Assembly: GCF_030296775.1 (NCBI RefSeq)
Contig: NZ_AP027742.1
Span: 806,001 to 870,000 of the forward strand
Length of the DNA stretch: 64,000 nt
Direction of reading: 5' to 3'
Origin: Claveliimonas bilis
GTDB lineage: Bacteria > Bacillota > Clostridia > Lachnospirales > Lachnospiraceae
The notes below the pieces were generated by a model. The model saw only the letters and a list, made by a program, of their open reading frames with translations. It was not told where the DNA came from and ran no database searches. Below, piece after piece: positions 16,833-27,087 of the stretch; within the stretch, counting starts at the first letter, position 1, and each line of letters begins with the position of its first letter. A program made the translations under genes and the position numbers.

Positions 16833-18206
16833 TTATTTGATAAATCCGAAAACAGTAAGGAGAATGACGATCATGAAGATAGGTACGACGGCAACGGTCA
16901 ATATCTTATTGTAAAGAGTGACGCGGCCGAATTTTCCGTCATTCGTTACTTCTTTTTCGTAGTTTTTAAATCCCCAGACTTTAGCGATAAATACACATAC
17001 CAGAATACAGCCGATCGGCATCAGGAGATATGCGGTGAAGGTGTCCAGCCAGTCATAGATTCCCAGCATTCCCAGGCCGTTAGCGTCCAACCATGGAAGT
17101 TTTACATTGCTTAAAAGACCAAATCCCAGGGAAACAAAGACGTTCCCGATCGCGATGATAACAGCTGTCAGGATTGTTGCGTTGCGGCGTCCCATTTTCC
17201 GGTTGTCCTCAAAGGTGCGGATCGAAATTTCGAAGAAGCTGAACAGAGAGGAAATTACCGCAAAAAGGATGGCCAGGAAGAAACATACGCCGATGATCCT
17301 GCCGCCAGGCAGCTTTTCAAAAATATCAGTCATTACATTAAATACAAGGCTCGGACCTGCGGATTCGATATCCACGCCGCCGGAAAAGGCAGAGGGGACA
17401 ACGACAAATCCTGCCAGGATCGCTGCGGCGGTATCAAAAGTGGAAACCATGATCGCGTCGCTTTTCAGGTTGTTCTCTTTTGGAATGTTGGCGCCAAGGG
17501 TTACATACAGTCCCCAGCCGATTCCGACTGAGAAGAGAACTTGTGTAGCCGCCTGGGCGAAGGTAGTAAAGCTGAATTTGCTGAAATCAGGAAGAAGATA
17601 ATATTTTACTCCTTCGATAGCATTTTCATTTACAGCCAGTGCCCATATGCTGCAGATGATCAGTAAGGCGAAAAGTACAGGCATCATAACTTTGGCGATT
17701 TTTTCCACTGTATTTGTGATCCCGAAATACAGCATAATGGACACAAATAAAAGGATAAGCGCAGCCCAGATCAAAGGTTCGATAGTAGAGGAAGTGAAAG
17801 TGTCAAAATAAACCTGTTTGTCGGAACCGAAATCTCCGCTGACTATGTATTGGAAAGCGTATTTTGCCACCCAGCCGCCGACAACGACATAATACATATT
17901 TATCATAAGGGTACAGACATTGGCGATCCAGCCGGCGATTCCCCACTTTTTGTTGATGCGCTGGAAAGCGGTAACGGCATCTTTGCCGGTATGGCGCCCT
18001 ATGGCAGTCTCCATCTCTACCATGGGGTGCCCCATCAGTGCTACAACGATGATGTAGACTACTAAGAAAACACCGCCGCCTCCCTGATAGGCAAGGTACG
18101 GAAATCTCCAAATATTTCCCAGGCCGATAGCCGCGCCGGCGGCTACCATGAGATAACCGAAGCGGGAGCCCCATTGACGAGTTTCAGAGTTTGTTTGATT
18201 GCTCAT
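16833..18206 (-). CDS. NSS-family sodium-dependent amino acid/neurotransmitter-type symporter
   Basis: 457 aa, the short bacterial form with about 11-12 membrane helices. The family signature in helix 1 is clear: GAAIGLGNIWRFPYL. Relatives co-transport amino acids with sodium. Substrate unknown; an amino acid feeding Stickland metabolism is possible (inference). AGGAAAGGA lies upstream of ATG 18206. The LysR gene lies upstream on the same strand, with a 246-base gap containing two identical 12-mers. Confidence 0.9.
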   Translation of the reverse strand: MSNQTNSETRQWGSRFGYLMVAAGAAIGLGNIWRFPYLAYQGGGGVFLVVYIIVVALMGHPMVEMETAIGRHTGKDAVTAFQRINKKWGIAGWIANVCTLMINMYYVVVGGWVAKYAFQYIVSGDFGSDKQVYFDTFTSSTIEPLIWAALILLFVSIMLYFGITNTVEKIAKVMMPVLFALLIICSIWALAVNENAIEGVKYYLLPDFSKFSFTTFAQAATQVLFSVGIGWGLYVTLGANIPKENNLKSDAIMVSTFDTAAAILAGFVVVPSAFSGGVDIESAGPSLVFNVMTDIFEKLPGGRIIGVCFFLAILFAVISSLFSFFEISIRTFEDNRKMGRRNATILTAVIIAIGNVFVSLGFGLLSNVKLPWLDANGLGMLGIYDWLDTFTAYLLMPIGCILVCVFIAKVWGFKNYEKEVTNDGKFGRVTLYNKILTVAVVPIFMIVILLTVFGFIK

Positions 18207-18243
18207 AAATACGCATCCTTTCCTACGGGGTGTTTTTCTAATG

Positions 18244-18358
18244 AGTATATCGATATTGTCCGCCCCTTGATATGAGAAGATTTAAAAGCAGGAAAGCGCT
18301 CGTCACAAACAGTGAGAGCGCCTTCATTAGTTTAATCCTCTTCTTTAGTATATCGATA
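18244..18358. promoter_or_regulatory. Paired AGTATATCGATA boxes upstream of the NSS gene
   Basis: The identical 12-mer AGTATATCGATA occurs at 18244-18255 and 18347-18358, 103 bases apart. Its core TATCGATA is palindromic. Between the copies lies a GCGCTC/GAGCGC hairpin (about 18296-18328). Candidate operator pair for the adjacent LysR protein, or a promoter-associated repeat. Confidence 0.45.
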
Positions 18359-18452
18359 CCGGGAGTATAAGTCAATAAAAAGCATTAAAAAAACTAATGG
18401 AAACATTAAAAAATATAATGAAAAATAGTTTTTATATGCTGGATTGCGTAAA

Positions 18453-19325
18453 TCAGTCATCCAGCAGAAAATCTTTTGCATATTCTAAAAATGCCCTGCA
18501 GGCCGGCGAAAGGTCATCGGGAGAAGAGTAAGCCAGTCCCAGCTGCCGGGAAACGGCCGGGGTGATATGCCGGGTTACAAAGTTCCCGTTTTGGCCACGC
18601 AGCAAGAGTCCTGGAAGGATCGTGATACCGAGATTTTGCTCTACCATAGAAAGAACAGAGAATTCGTTGATAGAGACAAAACGAATGTCAGGTCTGATGT
18701 TGTGTTCTTTCAGGACGCGGTGCACATCACTTCCGGGGGCATACTCTGTGATGACAAAGGGAGCTCCGTTCAGCTTTTCTATAGGAAGCGGATCGTAAGC
18801 GGACAGGGGATGACCGGAGGGCAGAACAGCCAGCAGCTCGTCATCCAGAGCAGGGAGAAAATGGTAATGGTGACCGGGCTGATAACTGAGAAAGCCGATG
18901 TCAACGCGGCGTTCTTGGATCCAGTCGGCCAGCTCTCCTTCCAGGCCTTCTGTAATTTTGAACAATATATCGGGATGGCTGCGCTGGAAAGCCTGTATGA
19001 TCCGTGGGATCCAGTGGATAGAGCAGCTCAGATAAGTCCCGATCGTAATGGTGCCGGTCTGGGCACCTTTCAAAGATGCGATTTCCTGGCGTACGACTTC
19101 GTCGGCATTTAAAAGAGCGCGTACGGCTGGAATGAGTGACTGTGCTTCCCGGGTGAGGGCAGTCCCGCTTTTATCCTTGATAAAAAGAGACAATCCCACT
19201 TCCTTTTCCAATGCTTTCATCATCTGGGTTATGCCGGACTGTGTATAGCCAAGCACCTCGCCTGCCCTTGTAAAACTGCCGTAATCATCTACGGCCAGCA
19301 TAACCTTCCATCTTTTGATATTCAT
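18453..19325 (-). CDS. LysR-family transcriptional regulator
   Basis: 290 aa. The N-terminal HTH is clear (DYGSFTRAGEVLGYTQSGIT); an effector-binding domain follows (GTITIGTYLSCSIHWIPRII...). Start ATG 19325 is placed five bases after GAGGA; the ATG at 19337 precedes it. Encoded upstream of the NSS and TSUP transporters on the same strand and divergent from the ribosomal operon, so it probably regulates the transporters (inference). Confidence 0.88.
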   Translation of the reverse strand: MNIKRWKVMLAVDDYGSFTRAGEVLGYTQSGITQMMKALEKEVGLSLFIKDKSGTALTREAQSLIPAVRALLNADEVVRQEIASLKGAQTGTITIGTYLSCSIHWIPRIIQAFQRSHPDILFKITEGLEGELADWIQERRVDIGFLSYQPGHHYHFLPALDDELLAVLPSGHPLSAYDPLPIEKLNGAPFVITEYAPGSDVHRVLKEHNIRPDIRFVSINEFSVLSMVEQNLGITILPGLLLRGQNGNFVTRHITPAVSRQLGLAYSSPDDLSPACRAFLEYAKDFLLDD

Positions 19326-19446
19326 AAAATTCCTCATTTCTGTTGCTTCATATTATATATAGTGTAAAATATAAAGGTGTTTGCTTTCTATGATAATAAA
19401 TAGTAACGGACACCGAGAAAAAATACAAGGAAAATAAAAAAAATAC

Positions 19447-19475
19447 TTGAAAACCGGAAATATATCATATATAAT
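19447..19475 (+). promoter_or_regulatory. Promoter of the ribosomal protein operon
   Basis: TTGAAA (19447-19452), 17-base spacer, TATAAT (19470-19475). Predicted start is about 19482, giving a 240-base leader before rpsJ. Confidence 0.8.
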
Positions 19476-19481
19476 GAAAAA

Positions 19482-19723
19482 GCTGTGACATGATAGCTGT
19501 GAAGCGTGAGGTTGCTGCCGAAGCAAAAACATAAGCCAGGCAGGTTTTCCGTGGAGCGAATGTCAAGTTAGGAAACTGGCGACAAGTCACTGTACGAAAC
19601 TACTATAACAGCTGCTGAAATGCAGTAACAACGTGTGAGTTTCTCACGACACACACGGGAGAGTGTACAGTCACCGCTTGTCGTACTGAAGTGAAAAAGT
19701 ACGAAAAGGAGGCGACTTTTTTT
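19482..19723 (+). promoter_or_regulatory. Structured leader of the S10 operon
   Basis: 242 untranslated bases with a long-range helix: CGACAAG..TCACTGTAC (about 19579-19594) against GTACAGTCACCGCTTGTCG (about 19664-19682), plus inner hairpins such as GTGAG..CTCAC. Its position matches leaders through which ribosomal protein L4 regulates S10 operons in other bacteria. That role here is inference. Confidence 0.55.
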
Positions 19724-20041
19724 ATGGCAAGTCAAGTAATGAGAATCACATTGAAAGCGTATGATCATCAGCTTGTTGATGCATCCGCAAAGAAAATCAT
19801 CGAAACTGTAAAGAAAAATGGAGCGAAGGTGAGCGGACCTGTACCGCTTCCGACAAAGAAGGAAGTAGTGACAATCCTTAGAGCTGTTCACAAATACAAA
19901 GACTCCAGAGAACAGTTTGAGCAGAGAACTCATAAAAGACTGATTGATATCATTACGCCGACCCAGAAGACAGTAGATGCTCTGTCAAGACTGGAAATGC
20001 CGGCTGGTGTTTATATTGATATCAAAATGAAAAACAAATAA
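19724..20041 (+). CDS. rpsJ: 30S ribosomal protein S10
   Basis: 105 aa, full length; also part of transcription antitermination complexes. Start ATG 19724 follows AAGGAGG; upstream in-frame GTG 19691 lies before the ribosome site. The S10 signature is present ([28 protein letters not shown]). First gene of the operon that runs unbroken in strand to rplQ. Confidence 0.97.
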   Translation: MASQVMRITLKAYDHQLVDASAKKIIETVKKNGAKVSGPVPLPTKKEVVTILRAVHKYKDSREQFEQRTHKRLIDIITPTQKTVDALSRLEMPAGVYIDIKMKNK

Positions 20042-20112
20042 GCAGTATTCCTAAAATTTAGGATGAACGTCAAAAAAAGGCGTTCCGCTGTAAATCACAG
20101 GAGGTATTTATA

Positions 20113-20793
20113 ATGAAGAAAGCTATTTTGGCTACAAAAGTTGGAATGACACAGATCTTCAATGAAGACGGCGTTCTGACACCGGTAACTGTGCTTCAGG
20201 CTGGACCATGCGTGGTAACACAGGTTAAGACAGTGGAAAACGATGGATACAGCGCAGTGCAGGTTGGATTCATGGATAAGAAAGATAAGATCATCAACAA
20301 GGACAAGAGCGGTAAGAAAGAAATCGTTCATCGCCATGGTGTGACAAAAGCAGAGCAGGGACATTTTGCAAAAGCTGGTGTTTCCGGCAAGAGATTTGTA
20401 AGAGAGTTCAAGTTTGAGAACGCTGAAGAATATACACTGGCACAGGAAATCAAGGCTGATATCTTTGAGGTTGGTGATAAAGTAGATGCTACAGCAATCT
20501 CCAAAGGTAAAGGATTCCAGGGTGCTATCAAGAGACATGGACAGCACAGAGGACCTATGACACACGGTTCCAAATTCCATCGTCATGCAGGTTCCAATGG
20601 TGCGGCTTCTGATCCGAGCAAGGTGTTTAAAGGAAAGAAAATGCCTGGACAGATGGGAAACAAGAAGATCACGATCCAGAATCTGGAAGTTGTACGCGTA
20701 GATGCTGATAAGAACCTTCTTTTAGTAAAAGGTTCTGTACCGGGACCAAAGAAATCTCTGGTCACAATTAAAGAGACAGTAAAAGCTAACTAG
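20113..20793 (+). CDS. rplC: 50S ribosomal protein L3
   Basis: 226 aa, near the 23S peptidyl transferase region. Starts [16 protein letters not shown] and carries the L3 loop [13 protein letters not shown]. It is slightly longer than the usual ~210 aa, with a Lys-rich insertion around residues 55-70. GGAGG lies 11 bases before ATG. Second gene of the S10 cluster. Confidence 0.97.
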   Translation: MKKAILATKVGMTQIFNEDGVLTPVTVLQAGPCVVTQVKTVENDGYSAVQVGFMDKKDKIINKDKSGKKEIVHRHGVTKAEQGHFAKAGVSGKRFVREFKFENAEEYTLAQEIKADIFEVGDKVDATAISKGKGFQGAIKRHGQHRGPMTHGSKFHRHAGSNGAASDPSKVFKGKKMPGQMGNKKITIQNLEVVRVDADKNLLLVKGSVPGPKKSLVTIKETVKAN

Positions 20794-20820
20794 GTTTTAC
20801 GAGGAAGGAGGAACACTTAG

Positions 20821-21441
20821 ATGGCAAACGTATCTGTTTACAATATCGAAGGTAAAGAAGTTGGTACGATCGATCTGAACGATGCTGTATTTGGTGTGGA
20901 AGTAAACGAGCACCTGGTACACATGGCGGTTGTAAGCCAGCTTGCAAATAAACGTCAGGGAACACAGAAAGCAAAGACACGTTCCGAAGTTTCCGGCGGC
21001 GGAAGAAAACCATGGAGACAGAAAGGAACCGGTCATGCAAGACAGGGATCCACAAGAGCTCCACAGTGGACAGGAGGCGGAGTTGTATTCGCACCGGTAC
21101 CGAGAGATTATTCATTCAAAATGAATAAAAAAGAAAAGAGAGCGGCTCTGAAATCTGCTCTGTCTGCAAAAGTTGCAGAGAACAAATTCATTGTGATCGA
21201 TGAGATCGCTTTTGAAAACTTTAAGACAAAGAATTTTGCAAACGTATTGAAGAACCTGGATGTAAACAAGGCATTAGTCGTATTGGAAGATGGAAATGTA
21301 AATGCAGAGATCTCTGCAAGAAATATTGCTGATGTAAAAACTGCAAAGACAAATACAATTAATGTGTACGACATCCTGAAATACAACACAGTGATCACAA
21401 CAAAGGCTGCTGTTGCTGCAATCGAGGAGGTGTACGCATAA
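20821..21441 (+). CDS. rplD: 50S ribosomal protein L4
   Basis: 206 aa. L4 lines the exit tunnel and is the classic autoregulator of S10 operons. The tunnel loop is visible ([18 protein letters not shown]). The stop overlaps the rplW ATG by one base (TAATG), so the two are coupled. Confidence 0.97.
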   Translation: MANVSVYNIEGKEVGTIDLNDAVFGVEVNEHLVHMAVVSQLANKRQGTQKAKTRSEVSGGGRKPWRQKGTGHARQGSTRAPQWTGGGVVFAPVPRDYSFKMNKKEKRAALKSALSAKVAENKFIVIDEIAFENFKTKNFANVLKNLDVNKALVVLEDGNVNAEISARNIADVKTAKTNTINVYDILKYNTVITTKAAVAAIEEVYA

Positions 21442-21746
21442 TGGCTGATATCAAATATTATGATGTAATCCTTAAACCGGTAATTACAGAAAAGAGCATG
21501 GAGCTGATGGGCGAGAAGAAATATACATTCCTTGTTCATACAGATGCTACAAAAAATCAGATTAAAGAAGCTGTTGAGAAAATGTTCGCCGGAACAAAAG
21601 TAGAAAGCGTAAACACAATGAACAACGGCGGAAAGAAAAAGAGAGTGCGCGGAACCATGCAGTTCGGTACAACCGCTAAGACAAAGAAAGCGATTGTTCA
21701 GCTGACAGAAGAAAGCGCAGATATTGAATTGTTTGAGGGACTGTAA
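21441..21746 (+). CDS. rplW: 50S ribosomal protein L23
   Basis: 101 aa; forms part of the docking site for trigger factor and SRP at the tunnel exit. Motif [15 protein letters not shown] at the N-terminus. A 108-base gap to rplB follows, with a small GC hairpin (TTCCCC/GGGGAA near 21780-21795) but no T run. Confidence 0.96.
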   Translation: MADIKYYDVILKPVITEKSMELMGEKKYTFLVHTDATKNQIKEAVEKMFAGTKVESVNTMNNGGKKKRVRGTMQFGTTAKTKKAIVQLTEESADIELFEGL

Positions 21747-21854
21747 AATTTGCTGAAAGCAAAAACAGTACAGGCGTCCATTCCCCGCCGGGGAAGGGAC
21801 AAAGCATACGGACAGAAACCGTGATAATAAACAGTATTGAAAGGAGAAGCAATC

Positions 21855-22697
21855 ATGGGAATCAAAACCTATAACCCATATACGCCTTCCAGAAGACAGA
21901 TGACTGGATCTGATTTCTCTGAAATCACAAAAACAACTCCAGAAAAGTCTCTGCTTGTTTCCAAAAGCAGCCAGGCAGGACGTAATAACCAGGGAAAAAT
22001 TACAGTAAGACACCGCGGAGGCGGAGTTAAGAAAAAATATAGAATCATCGACTTCAAGAGAAGAAAAGATGGTGTTGCAGCAACAGTATTAGGAATCGAG
22101 TATGATCCGAACAGATCTGCAAATATCGCTCTGATCTGCTACGAGGATGGAGAAAAAGCATACATCCTGGCACCGCAGGGATTGACAGACGGTATGAAAG
22201 TCATGAACGGACCGGAAGCAGAGGTAAGAGTAGGAAACTGCCTGCCGCTTTCAGAAATTCCGGTTGGTACACAGATTCACAACATTGAGCTGTATCCTGG
22301 AAAAGGCGGACAGTTGGTACGTTCCGCTGGAAACAGTGCACAGCTGATGGCAAAAGAAGGAAAATACGCAACTTTAAGACTTCCATCTGGTGAAATGAGA
22401 ATGGTTCCGATCATCTGCCGTGCATCTATCGGTGTGGTAGGAAACGGAGATCACAACCTGATCAACATCGGTAAAGCAGGACGTAAGCGTCACATGGGTA
22501 TCCGCCCGACAGTACGTGGTTCTGTTATGAACCCGAACGACCATCCGCACGGTGGTGGTGAAGGTAAGACTGGTATCGGACGTCCGGGTCCGTGTACACC
22601 TTGGGGCAAACCTGCTCTTGGACTTAAGACCCGCAAGAAGAACAAACAGTCTAACAAGCTGATCGTAAGAAGACGTGACGGTAAAGGAATCAAATAA
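21855..22697 (+). CDS. rplB: 50S ribosomal protein L2
   Basis: 280 aa; helps join subunits and supports the peptidyl transferase centre. Starts [18 protein letters not shown]; the C-terminal signature [14 protein letters not shown] is present. ATG 21855 is chosen because AAAGGAG lies just upstream; an in-frame ATG at 21837 precedes it. Confidence 0.97.
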   Translation: MGIKTYNPYTPSRRQMTGSDFSEITKTTPEKSLLVSKSSQAGRNNQGKITVRHRGGGVKKKYRIIDFKRRKDGVAATVLGIEYDPNRSANIALICYEDGEKAYILAPQGLTDGMKVMNGPEAEVRVGNCLPLSEIPVGTQIHNIELYPGKGGQLVRSAGNSAQLMAKEGKYATLRLPSGEMRMVPIICRASIGVVGNGDHNLINIGKAGRKRHMGIRPTVRGSVMNPNDHPHGGGEGKTGIGRPGPCTPWGKPALGLKTRKKNKQSNKLIVRRRDGKGIK

Positions 22698-22722
22698 ATA
22701 GTTTCACAAGGAGGTAGAACTA

Positions 22723-23004
22723 ATGGCTCGTTCACTTAAAAAAGGACCATTCGCAGACGCAAGCCTGCTGAAGAAGATTGATGCAATGAACGCATCCGGA
22801 GACAAGGCCGTTGTTAAGACATGGTCTCGCCGTTCTACAATCTTCCCGAGCATGGTTGGCCATACAATCGCTGTACATGACGGAAGAAAGCATGTGCCGG
22901 TATATGTAACGGAAGATATGGTTGGACACAAACTGGGAGAGTTTGTTGCAACAAGAACATACAGAGGACACGGAAAAGACGATAAGAAATCTAAAGTCAG
23001 ATAA
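22723..23004 (+). CDS. rpsS: 30S ribosomal protein S19
   Basis: 93 aa, in the 30S head next to S13. Starts [10 protein letters not shown]; signature [27 protein letters not shown] lies nine bases upstream of ATG. Confidence 0.97.
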   Translation: MARSLKKGPFADASLLKKIDAMNASGDKAVVKTWSRRSTIFPSMVGHTIAVHDGRKHVPVYVTEDMVGHKLGEFVATRTYRGHGKDDKKSKVR

Positions 23005-23035
23005 ATAAAGACGTATTTGAAAGGAGGGTTCATCC

Positions 23036-23422
23036 ATGGCAAAAGGACATAGATCCCAAATCAAGAGAGAGAGAAATGCTAACAAGGACACAAGACCTTC
23101 AGCAAAGTTGTCTTACGCAAGGGTTTCTGTTCAGAAAGCATGTTTCGTATTAGATGCCATCAGAGGTAAGGATGTAACAACAGCACTTGGTATTTTGACA
23201 TACAATCCAAGATATGCTTCAAGCTTAATAAAGAAATTATTAGAGTCAGCAATCGCAAACGCTGAGAACAACAACGGAATGAATGCTGAAAACCTTTATA
23301 TTGCAGAGGCTTATGCAAATAAAGGACCAACAATGAAGAGAATCAGACCTAGAGCACAGGGAAGGGCATACAGGATCGAAAAGAGAATGAGCCATATTAC
23401 ACTTGTGCTTGATGAAAGATAA
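23036..23422 (+). CDS. rplV: 50S ribosomal protein L22
   Basis: 128 aa; its beta hairpin lines the exit tunnel ([20 protein letters not shown] is seen). It carries an N-terminal basic extension of about 15 residues beyond the shortest family members. AAAGGAGGG precedes the start. Confidence 0.97.
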   Translation: MAKGHRSQIKRERNANKDTRPSAKLSYARVSVQKACFVLDAIRGKDVTTALGILTYNPRYASSLIKKLLESAIANAENNNGMNAENLYIAEAYANKGPTMKRIRPRAQGRAYRIEKRMSHITLVLDER

Positions 23423-23432
23423 GGAGGGCATT

Positions 23433-24089
23433 ATGGGACAGAAAGTAAATCCTCATGGCTTGAGAGTCGGCATTATCAAAGATTGGGACTCTAAATGGTA
23501 TGCTGAAAAAGATTTCGCTGACTACCTTGTAGAAGACCATGAAATCAGAACATTTCTGAAGAAGAGATTATACAGCGCAGGAATTTCCAGAATCGAGATC
23601 GAAAGAGCATCTGACCGTGTGAAGATTATCGTTTACACTGCAAAGCCGGGTGTTGTGATCGGTAAGGGCGGTTCCGAGATCGAAAAGGTAAAAGCAGAAC
23701 TTGCTAAGTTTACAGATAAGAAACTGGTTGTAGATATCAAAGAAGTTAAGAGACCGGACAAAGATGCACAGCTGGTAGCAGAGAATATCGCACAGCAGCT
23801 TGAGAACCGTATCTCCTTCAGACGTGCAATGAAATCCTGCATGTCCAGAACAATGAAGGCCGGAGCTCTTGGAGTTAAGACTTCCGTATCCGGACGTCTT
23901 GGCGGAGCAGATATGGCTCGTACAGAATTCTACAGCGAGGGAACTATTCCTCTTCAGACACTGAGAGCAGACATTGACTACGGATTCGCCGAAGCTGATA
24001 CCACATACGGAAAAGTTGGTGTGAAGGTATGGGTATACAAAGGTGAAGTTCTTCCGGAAAAGGCAGCAAAGGAAGGGAGCGATAAATAA
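23433..24089 (+). CDS. rpsC: 30S ribosomal protein S3
   Basis: 218 aa with the KH domain ([17 protein letters not shown]) and mRNA-entry face. Starts [14 protein letters not shown] after AAGGAGGG. The upstream GTG at 23403 lies inside rplV and is rejected. The stop overlaps the rplP start (TAATG). Confidence 0.97.
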   Translation: MGQKVNPHGLRVGIIKDWDSKWYAEKDFADYLVEDHEIRTFLKKRLYSAGISRIEIERASDRVKIIVYTAKPGVVIGKGGSEIEKVKAELAKFTDKKLVVDIKEVKRPDKDAQLVAENIAQQLENRISFRRAMKSCMSRTMKAGALGVKTSVSGRLGGADMARTEFYSEGTIPLQTLRADIDYGFAEADTTYGKVGVKVWVYKGEVLPEKAAKEGSDK

Positions 24090-24526
24090 TGTTAATGCCA
24101 AAAAGAGTAAAACGTCGTAAACAGTTCCGTGGCTCCATGAAAGGAAAAGCACTTCGTGGAAACACACTTTCATATGGTGAATATGGTATCGTTGCAACAG
24201 AGCCTTGCTGGATCAGATCAAACCAGATCGAGGCTGCCCGTATCGCTATGACACGTTATATCAAGCGTGGCGGTAAAGTTTGGATCAAAATATTCCCAGA
24301 TAAACCAGTAACTACGAAACCAGCTGAAACACGTATGGGTTCCGGTAAAGGTACCTTAGAATACTGGGTAGCAGTTGTAAAACCAGGACGCGTAATGTTC
24401 GAGATCGCAGGCGTTCCGGAAGAAGTGGCAAGAGAAGCTCTTCGTCTTGCAACACACAAGTTACCTTGTAAATGTAAAGTCGTTTCTCGCGCAGACTTAG
24501 AAGGCGGTGATAACAGTGAAAATTAA
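24089..24526 (+). CDS. rplP: 50S ribosomal protein L16
   Basis: 145 aa, near the A-site tRNA elbow. [15 protein letters not shown] start is typical of clostridial L16. Signature [19 protein letters not shown] present. The 3' end overlaps rpmC by 11 bases. Confidence 0.97.
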   Translation: MLMPKRVKRRKQFRGSMKGKALRGNTLSYGEYGIVATEPCWIRSNQIEAARIAMTRYIKRGGKVWIKIFPDKPVTTKPAETRMGSGKGTLEYWVAVVKPGRVMFEIAGVPEEVAREALRLATHKLPCKCKVVSRADLEGGDNSEN

Positions 24527-24719
24527 TGCATTTGTAGAAGATTTAAGAACAAAATCAGCTGCAGAGCTGAACGAAGAATTAGTAGCTGCTAAAAAGGAGC
24601 TCTTCAATTTAAGATTCCAGAACGCAACAAACCAGTTGGATAACACAAGCAGAATCAAAGAAGTAAGAAAAAATATTGCAAGAATCCAGACTGTAATTAC
24701 AGAAAAGAGCAATGCCTAG
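24516..24719 (+). CDS. rpmC: 50S ribosomal protein L29
   Basis: 67 aa from GTG 24516, nine bases after AAGGCGG; an in-frame GTG at 24507 abuts that site. Helical L29 signature [15 protein letters not shown]. It starts within the end of rplP. Confidence 0.94.
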   Translation: MKINAFVEDLRTKSAAELNEELVAAKKELFNLRFQNATNQLDNTSRIKEVRKNIARIQTVITEKSNA

Positions 24720-24754
24720 CTTTTTGAGCAAAATGCAGAGAAAGGAGTAACACC

Positions 24755-25009
24755 GTGGAAAGAAATCTTAGAAAAACACGTGTTGGTAAAGTAATCAGCA
24801 ATAAGATGGATAAAACGATCGTAGTTGCTGTAGAAGATAATGTAAAACATCCGCTTTACAACAAAATCGTAAAGAGAACTTATAAATTAAAAGCCCACGA
24901 TGAAGCAAATGAATGCAACATCGGTGACAAGGTAAGAGTTATGGAGACAAGACCGTTATCAAAAGATAAGAGATGGAGACTTGTCGAAGTTATGGAAAAA
25001 GTAAAATAG
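24755..25009 (+). CDS. rpsQ: 30S ribosomal protein S17
   Basis: 84 aa, primary 16S binder with an OB fold. GTG start after AAAGGAG; starts [20 protein letters not shown], the usual family beginning. Confidence 0.96.
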   Translation: MERNLRKTRVGKVISNKMDKTIVVAVEDNVKHPLYNKIVKRTYKLKAHDEANECNIGDKVRVMETRPLSKDKRWRLVEVMEKVK

Positions 25010-25028
25010 TATAAGGAGGGAAACCTGC

Positions 25029-25397
25029 ATGATACAGCAAGAAAGCAGACTGAAAGTAGCAGACAATACAGGTGCGAAAGAGTTACTTTGTATCCGCGTG
25101 CTTGGAGGTTCCACAAGAAGATATGCAAGCATCGGAGACGTGGTAGTTGCAACTGTTAAAGATGCAACACCAGGCGGCGTTGTAAAAAAAGGTGACGTCG
25201 TAAAAGCTGTAGTTGTACGTACTGTAAAAGGTACTCGCCGTAAAGACGGTTCTTATATCCGCTTCGACGAAAATGCTGCTGTTATTATTAAAGATGATAA
25301 AAATCCAAGAGGAACCCGTATCTTCGGGCCAGTAGCAAGGGAGCTCCGTGATAAACAGTTTATGAAAATTGTTTCCCTGGCTCCGGAAGTACTTTAA
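25029..25397 (+). CDS. rplN: 50S ribosomal protein L14
   Basis: 122 aa, subunit-interface protein. Signature [20 protein letters not shown], and [14 protein letters not shown] near the C-terminus. AAGGAGGG precedes the ATG. Confidence 0.97.
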   Translation: MIQQESRLKVADNTGAKELLCIRVLGGSTRRYASIGDVVVATVKDATPGGVVKKGDVVKAVVVRTVKGTRRKDGSYIRFDENAAVIIKDDKNPRGTRIFGPVARELRDKQFMKIVSLAPEVL

Positions 25398-25414
25398 GGA
25401 GGTGCGAGAATAAG

Positions 25415-25726
25415 ATGTCAACTATGAAGATCAAAAAAGGCGACATGGTTAAAGTGATTGCCGGTAAAGATAAAGACAAAGAAGGCAAGGTCATCGCTGT
25501 AAATCAGAAAGACGGTACAGTTCTCGTTGAAGGTGTCAACATGCTGACAAAGCACACAAAACCAAGTGTTGCAAATCAGAATGGCGGTATCGTTCATCAG
25601 GAAGGACCTATTGATATATCCAACGTAATGTACATCCATAAAGGAAAAGCTACAAGAGTAGGGTTCAAGATGGATGGAGACAAGAAAGTGCGTGTTGCAA
25701 AATCAACAGGCGAAGTGATTGATTAA
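25415..25726 (+). CDS. rplX: 50S ribosomal protein L24
   Basis: 103 aa, early assembly protein with a KOW motif ([19 protein letters not shown]). I use ATG 25415, about 12 bases after AAGGAGGT; the internal ATG at 25424 is farther than usual from that site. Confidence 0.95.
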   Translation: MSTMKIKKGDMVKVIAGKDKDKEGKVIAVNQKDGTVLVEGVNMLTKHTKPSVANQNGGIVHQEGPIDISNVMYIHKGKATRVGFKMDGDKKVRVAKSTGEVID

Positions 25727-25749
25727 TTTGAGGAAGGAGGTCCAGTGCT

Positions 25750-26289
25750 TTGAGCAGACTGAAAGAACAGTACCAGAACGAGATCGTTGATGCAATGATC
25801 AAAAAGTTTGGTTATAAAAATATTATGGAAGTGCCGAAACTTGACAAAGTTGTTGTCAATATGGGTGTCGGCGAAGCAAAAGATAATGCAAAAGTTTTAG
25901 AGTCAGCAATCGCTGATATGGAAAAGATCACAGGACAGAAAGCAGTCGTTTGTAAAGCAAAGAAATCCGTGGCTAACTTCAAAGTAAGAGAAGGAATGCC
26001 GATCGGCTGCAAGGTTACATTAAGAGGAGAAAAGATGTACGAGTTCGTTGACCGTCTTGTAAATCTTGCTCTGCCTCGTGTACGTGACTTCAGAGGTGTA
26101 AATCCAAACGCATTTGACGGAAGAGGAAACTATGCTCTTGGTATCAAAGAGCAGCTCATTTTCCCTGAAATTGAGTACGATAAGGTTGACAAAGTCAGAG
26201 GTATGGATGTCATTTTTGTTACAACGGCTAAGACAGACGAAGAGGCTCGCGAGCTGTTAAAACAGTTCAACATGCCGTTTACAAAATAA
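25750..26289 (+). CDS. rplE: 50S ribosomal protein L5
   Basis: 179 aa, 5S rRNA binder. It starts with TTG ([16 protein letters not shown]) after AAGGAGGT; the nearby GTG runs into a stop. Signature [16 protein letters not shown]. The rare TTG start may tune its output. Confidence 0.96.
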   Translation: MSRLKEQYQNEIVDAMIKKFGYKNIMEVPKLDKVVVNMGVGEAKDNAKVLESAIADMEKITGQKAVVCKAKKSVANFKVREGMPIGCKVTLRGEKMYEFVDRLVNLALPRVRDFRGVNPNAFDGRGNYALGIKEQLIFPEIEYDKVDKVRGMDVIFVTTAKTDEEARELLKQFNMPFTK

Positions 26290-26300
26290 GGAGGTAAATT

Positions 26301-26486
26301 ATGGCTAAGACAGCAATGAAAATTAAACAGCAGCGTAAGCAGAAATTTTCTACAAGAGAATACAGCCGCTGCAGAATCTGCGGTCGTCCGCATGCATATT
26401 TAAGAAAATATGGAATCTGCCGTGTTTGCTTCCGCGAACTGGCATACAAAGGACAGATCCCAGGTGTGAAGAAGGCAAGTTGGTAA
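26301..26486 (+). CDS. rpsZ: 30S ribosomal protein S14, zinc-binding type Z
   Basis: 61 aa, the short zinc-ribbon form: CRIC (about residues 26-29) and CRVC (about 42-45) give the C-x2-C ... C-x2-C zinc site. A zinc-free paralogue used under zinc starvation is not seen in this window. Confidence 0.96.
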   Translation: MAKTAMKIKQQRKQKFSTREYSRCRICGRPHAYLRKYGICRVCFRELAYKGQIPGVKKASW

Positions 26487-26501
26487 AGGAGGAAGCAATC
26501 C

Positions 26502-26903
26502 ATGACAATGAGTGATCCAATTGCAGATATGCTTACAAGAATCCGTAATGCAAATACTGCGAAACATGATACAGTAGATATTCCTGCATCAAAGATGAAA
26601 ATTGCTATTGCTGACATTCTGGTGAATGAAGGATATATCACAAAATATGACATTGTAGAAGACGGAGCATTTAAGACAATCCGTGTGACACTGAAATACG
26701 GTGCAGATAAGAACGAGAAAGTAATTTCCGGTCTGAAGAGAATTTCCAAACCAGGACTTCGTGTTTATGCAAGCAGCGAAGAACTTCCGAAGGTTCTCGG
26801 AGGACTTGGAACAGCGATCATTTCCACAAATCAGGGAGTGATCACAGACAAAGAAGCAAGAAAACTCGGCGTAGGCGGAGAAGTTCTGGCTTTCGTATGG
26901 TAA
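26502..26903 (+). CDS. rpsH: 30S ribosomal protein S8
   Basis: 133 aa, binds the central 16S domain; S8 represses spc operons in other bacteria. Starts [18 protein letters not shown]; ends with the family's EVLAFVW. A 184-base gap with two repeat hairpins follows. Confidence 0.97.
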   Translation: MTMSDPIADMLTRIRNANTAKHDTVDIPASKMKIAIADILVNEGYITKYDIVEDGAFKTIRVTLKYGADKNEKVISGLKRISKPGLRVYASSEELPKVLGGLGTAIISTNQGVITDKEARKLGVGGEVLAFVW

Positions 26904-26943
26904 AATTTTGAGACAATTTGCGGGACAGAGGATACACCACAGC

Positions 26944-27019
26944 CACTAGGCTCGTGAAGGGCCTCGCCAAGTGGGCTGGGTGCACTTTCGCACTAAGCTC
27001 GTGAGGATCTCGCTAAGTG
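26944..27019 (+). repeat. Two imperfect hairpin repeats between rpsH and rplF
   Basis: Copy 1 at 26944-26973 and copy 2 at 26991-27019 share CACTA[G/A]GCTCGTGA..CTCGC[C/T]AAGTG. Each has arms CACTnnGC/GCnnAGTG. The arm bases change together (GGC/GCC in copy 1, AGC/GCT in copy 2), which supports an RNA hairpin. Confidence 0.6.
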
Positions 27020-27087
27020 CTCAATGTGACTGAAAACAGAGCAGACAAAGCATCTGCTCCGAAAATTTAAGTTAAGGAGGATATGGT

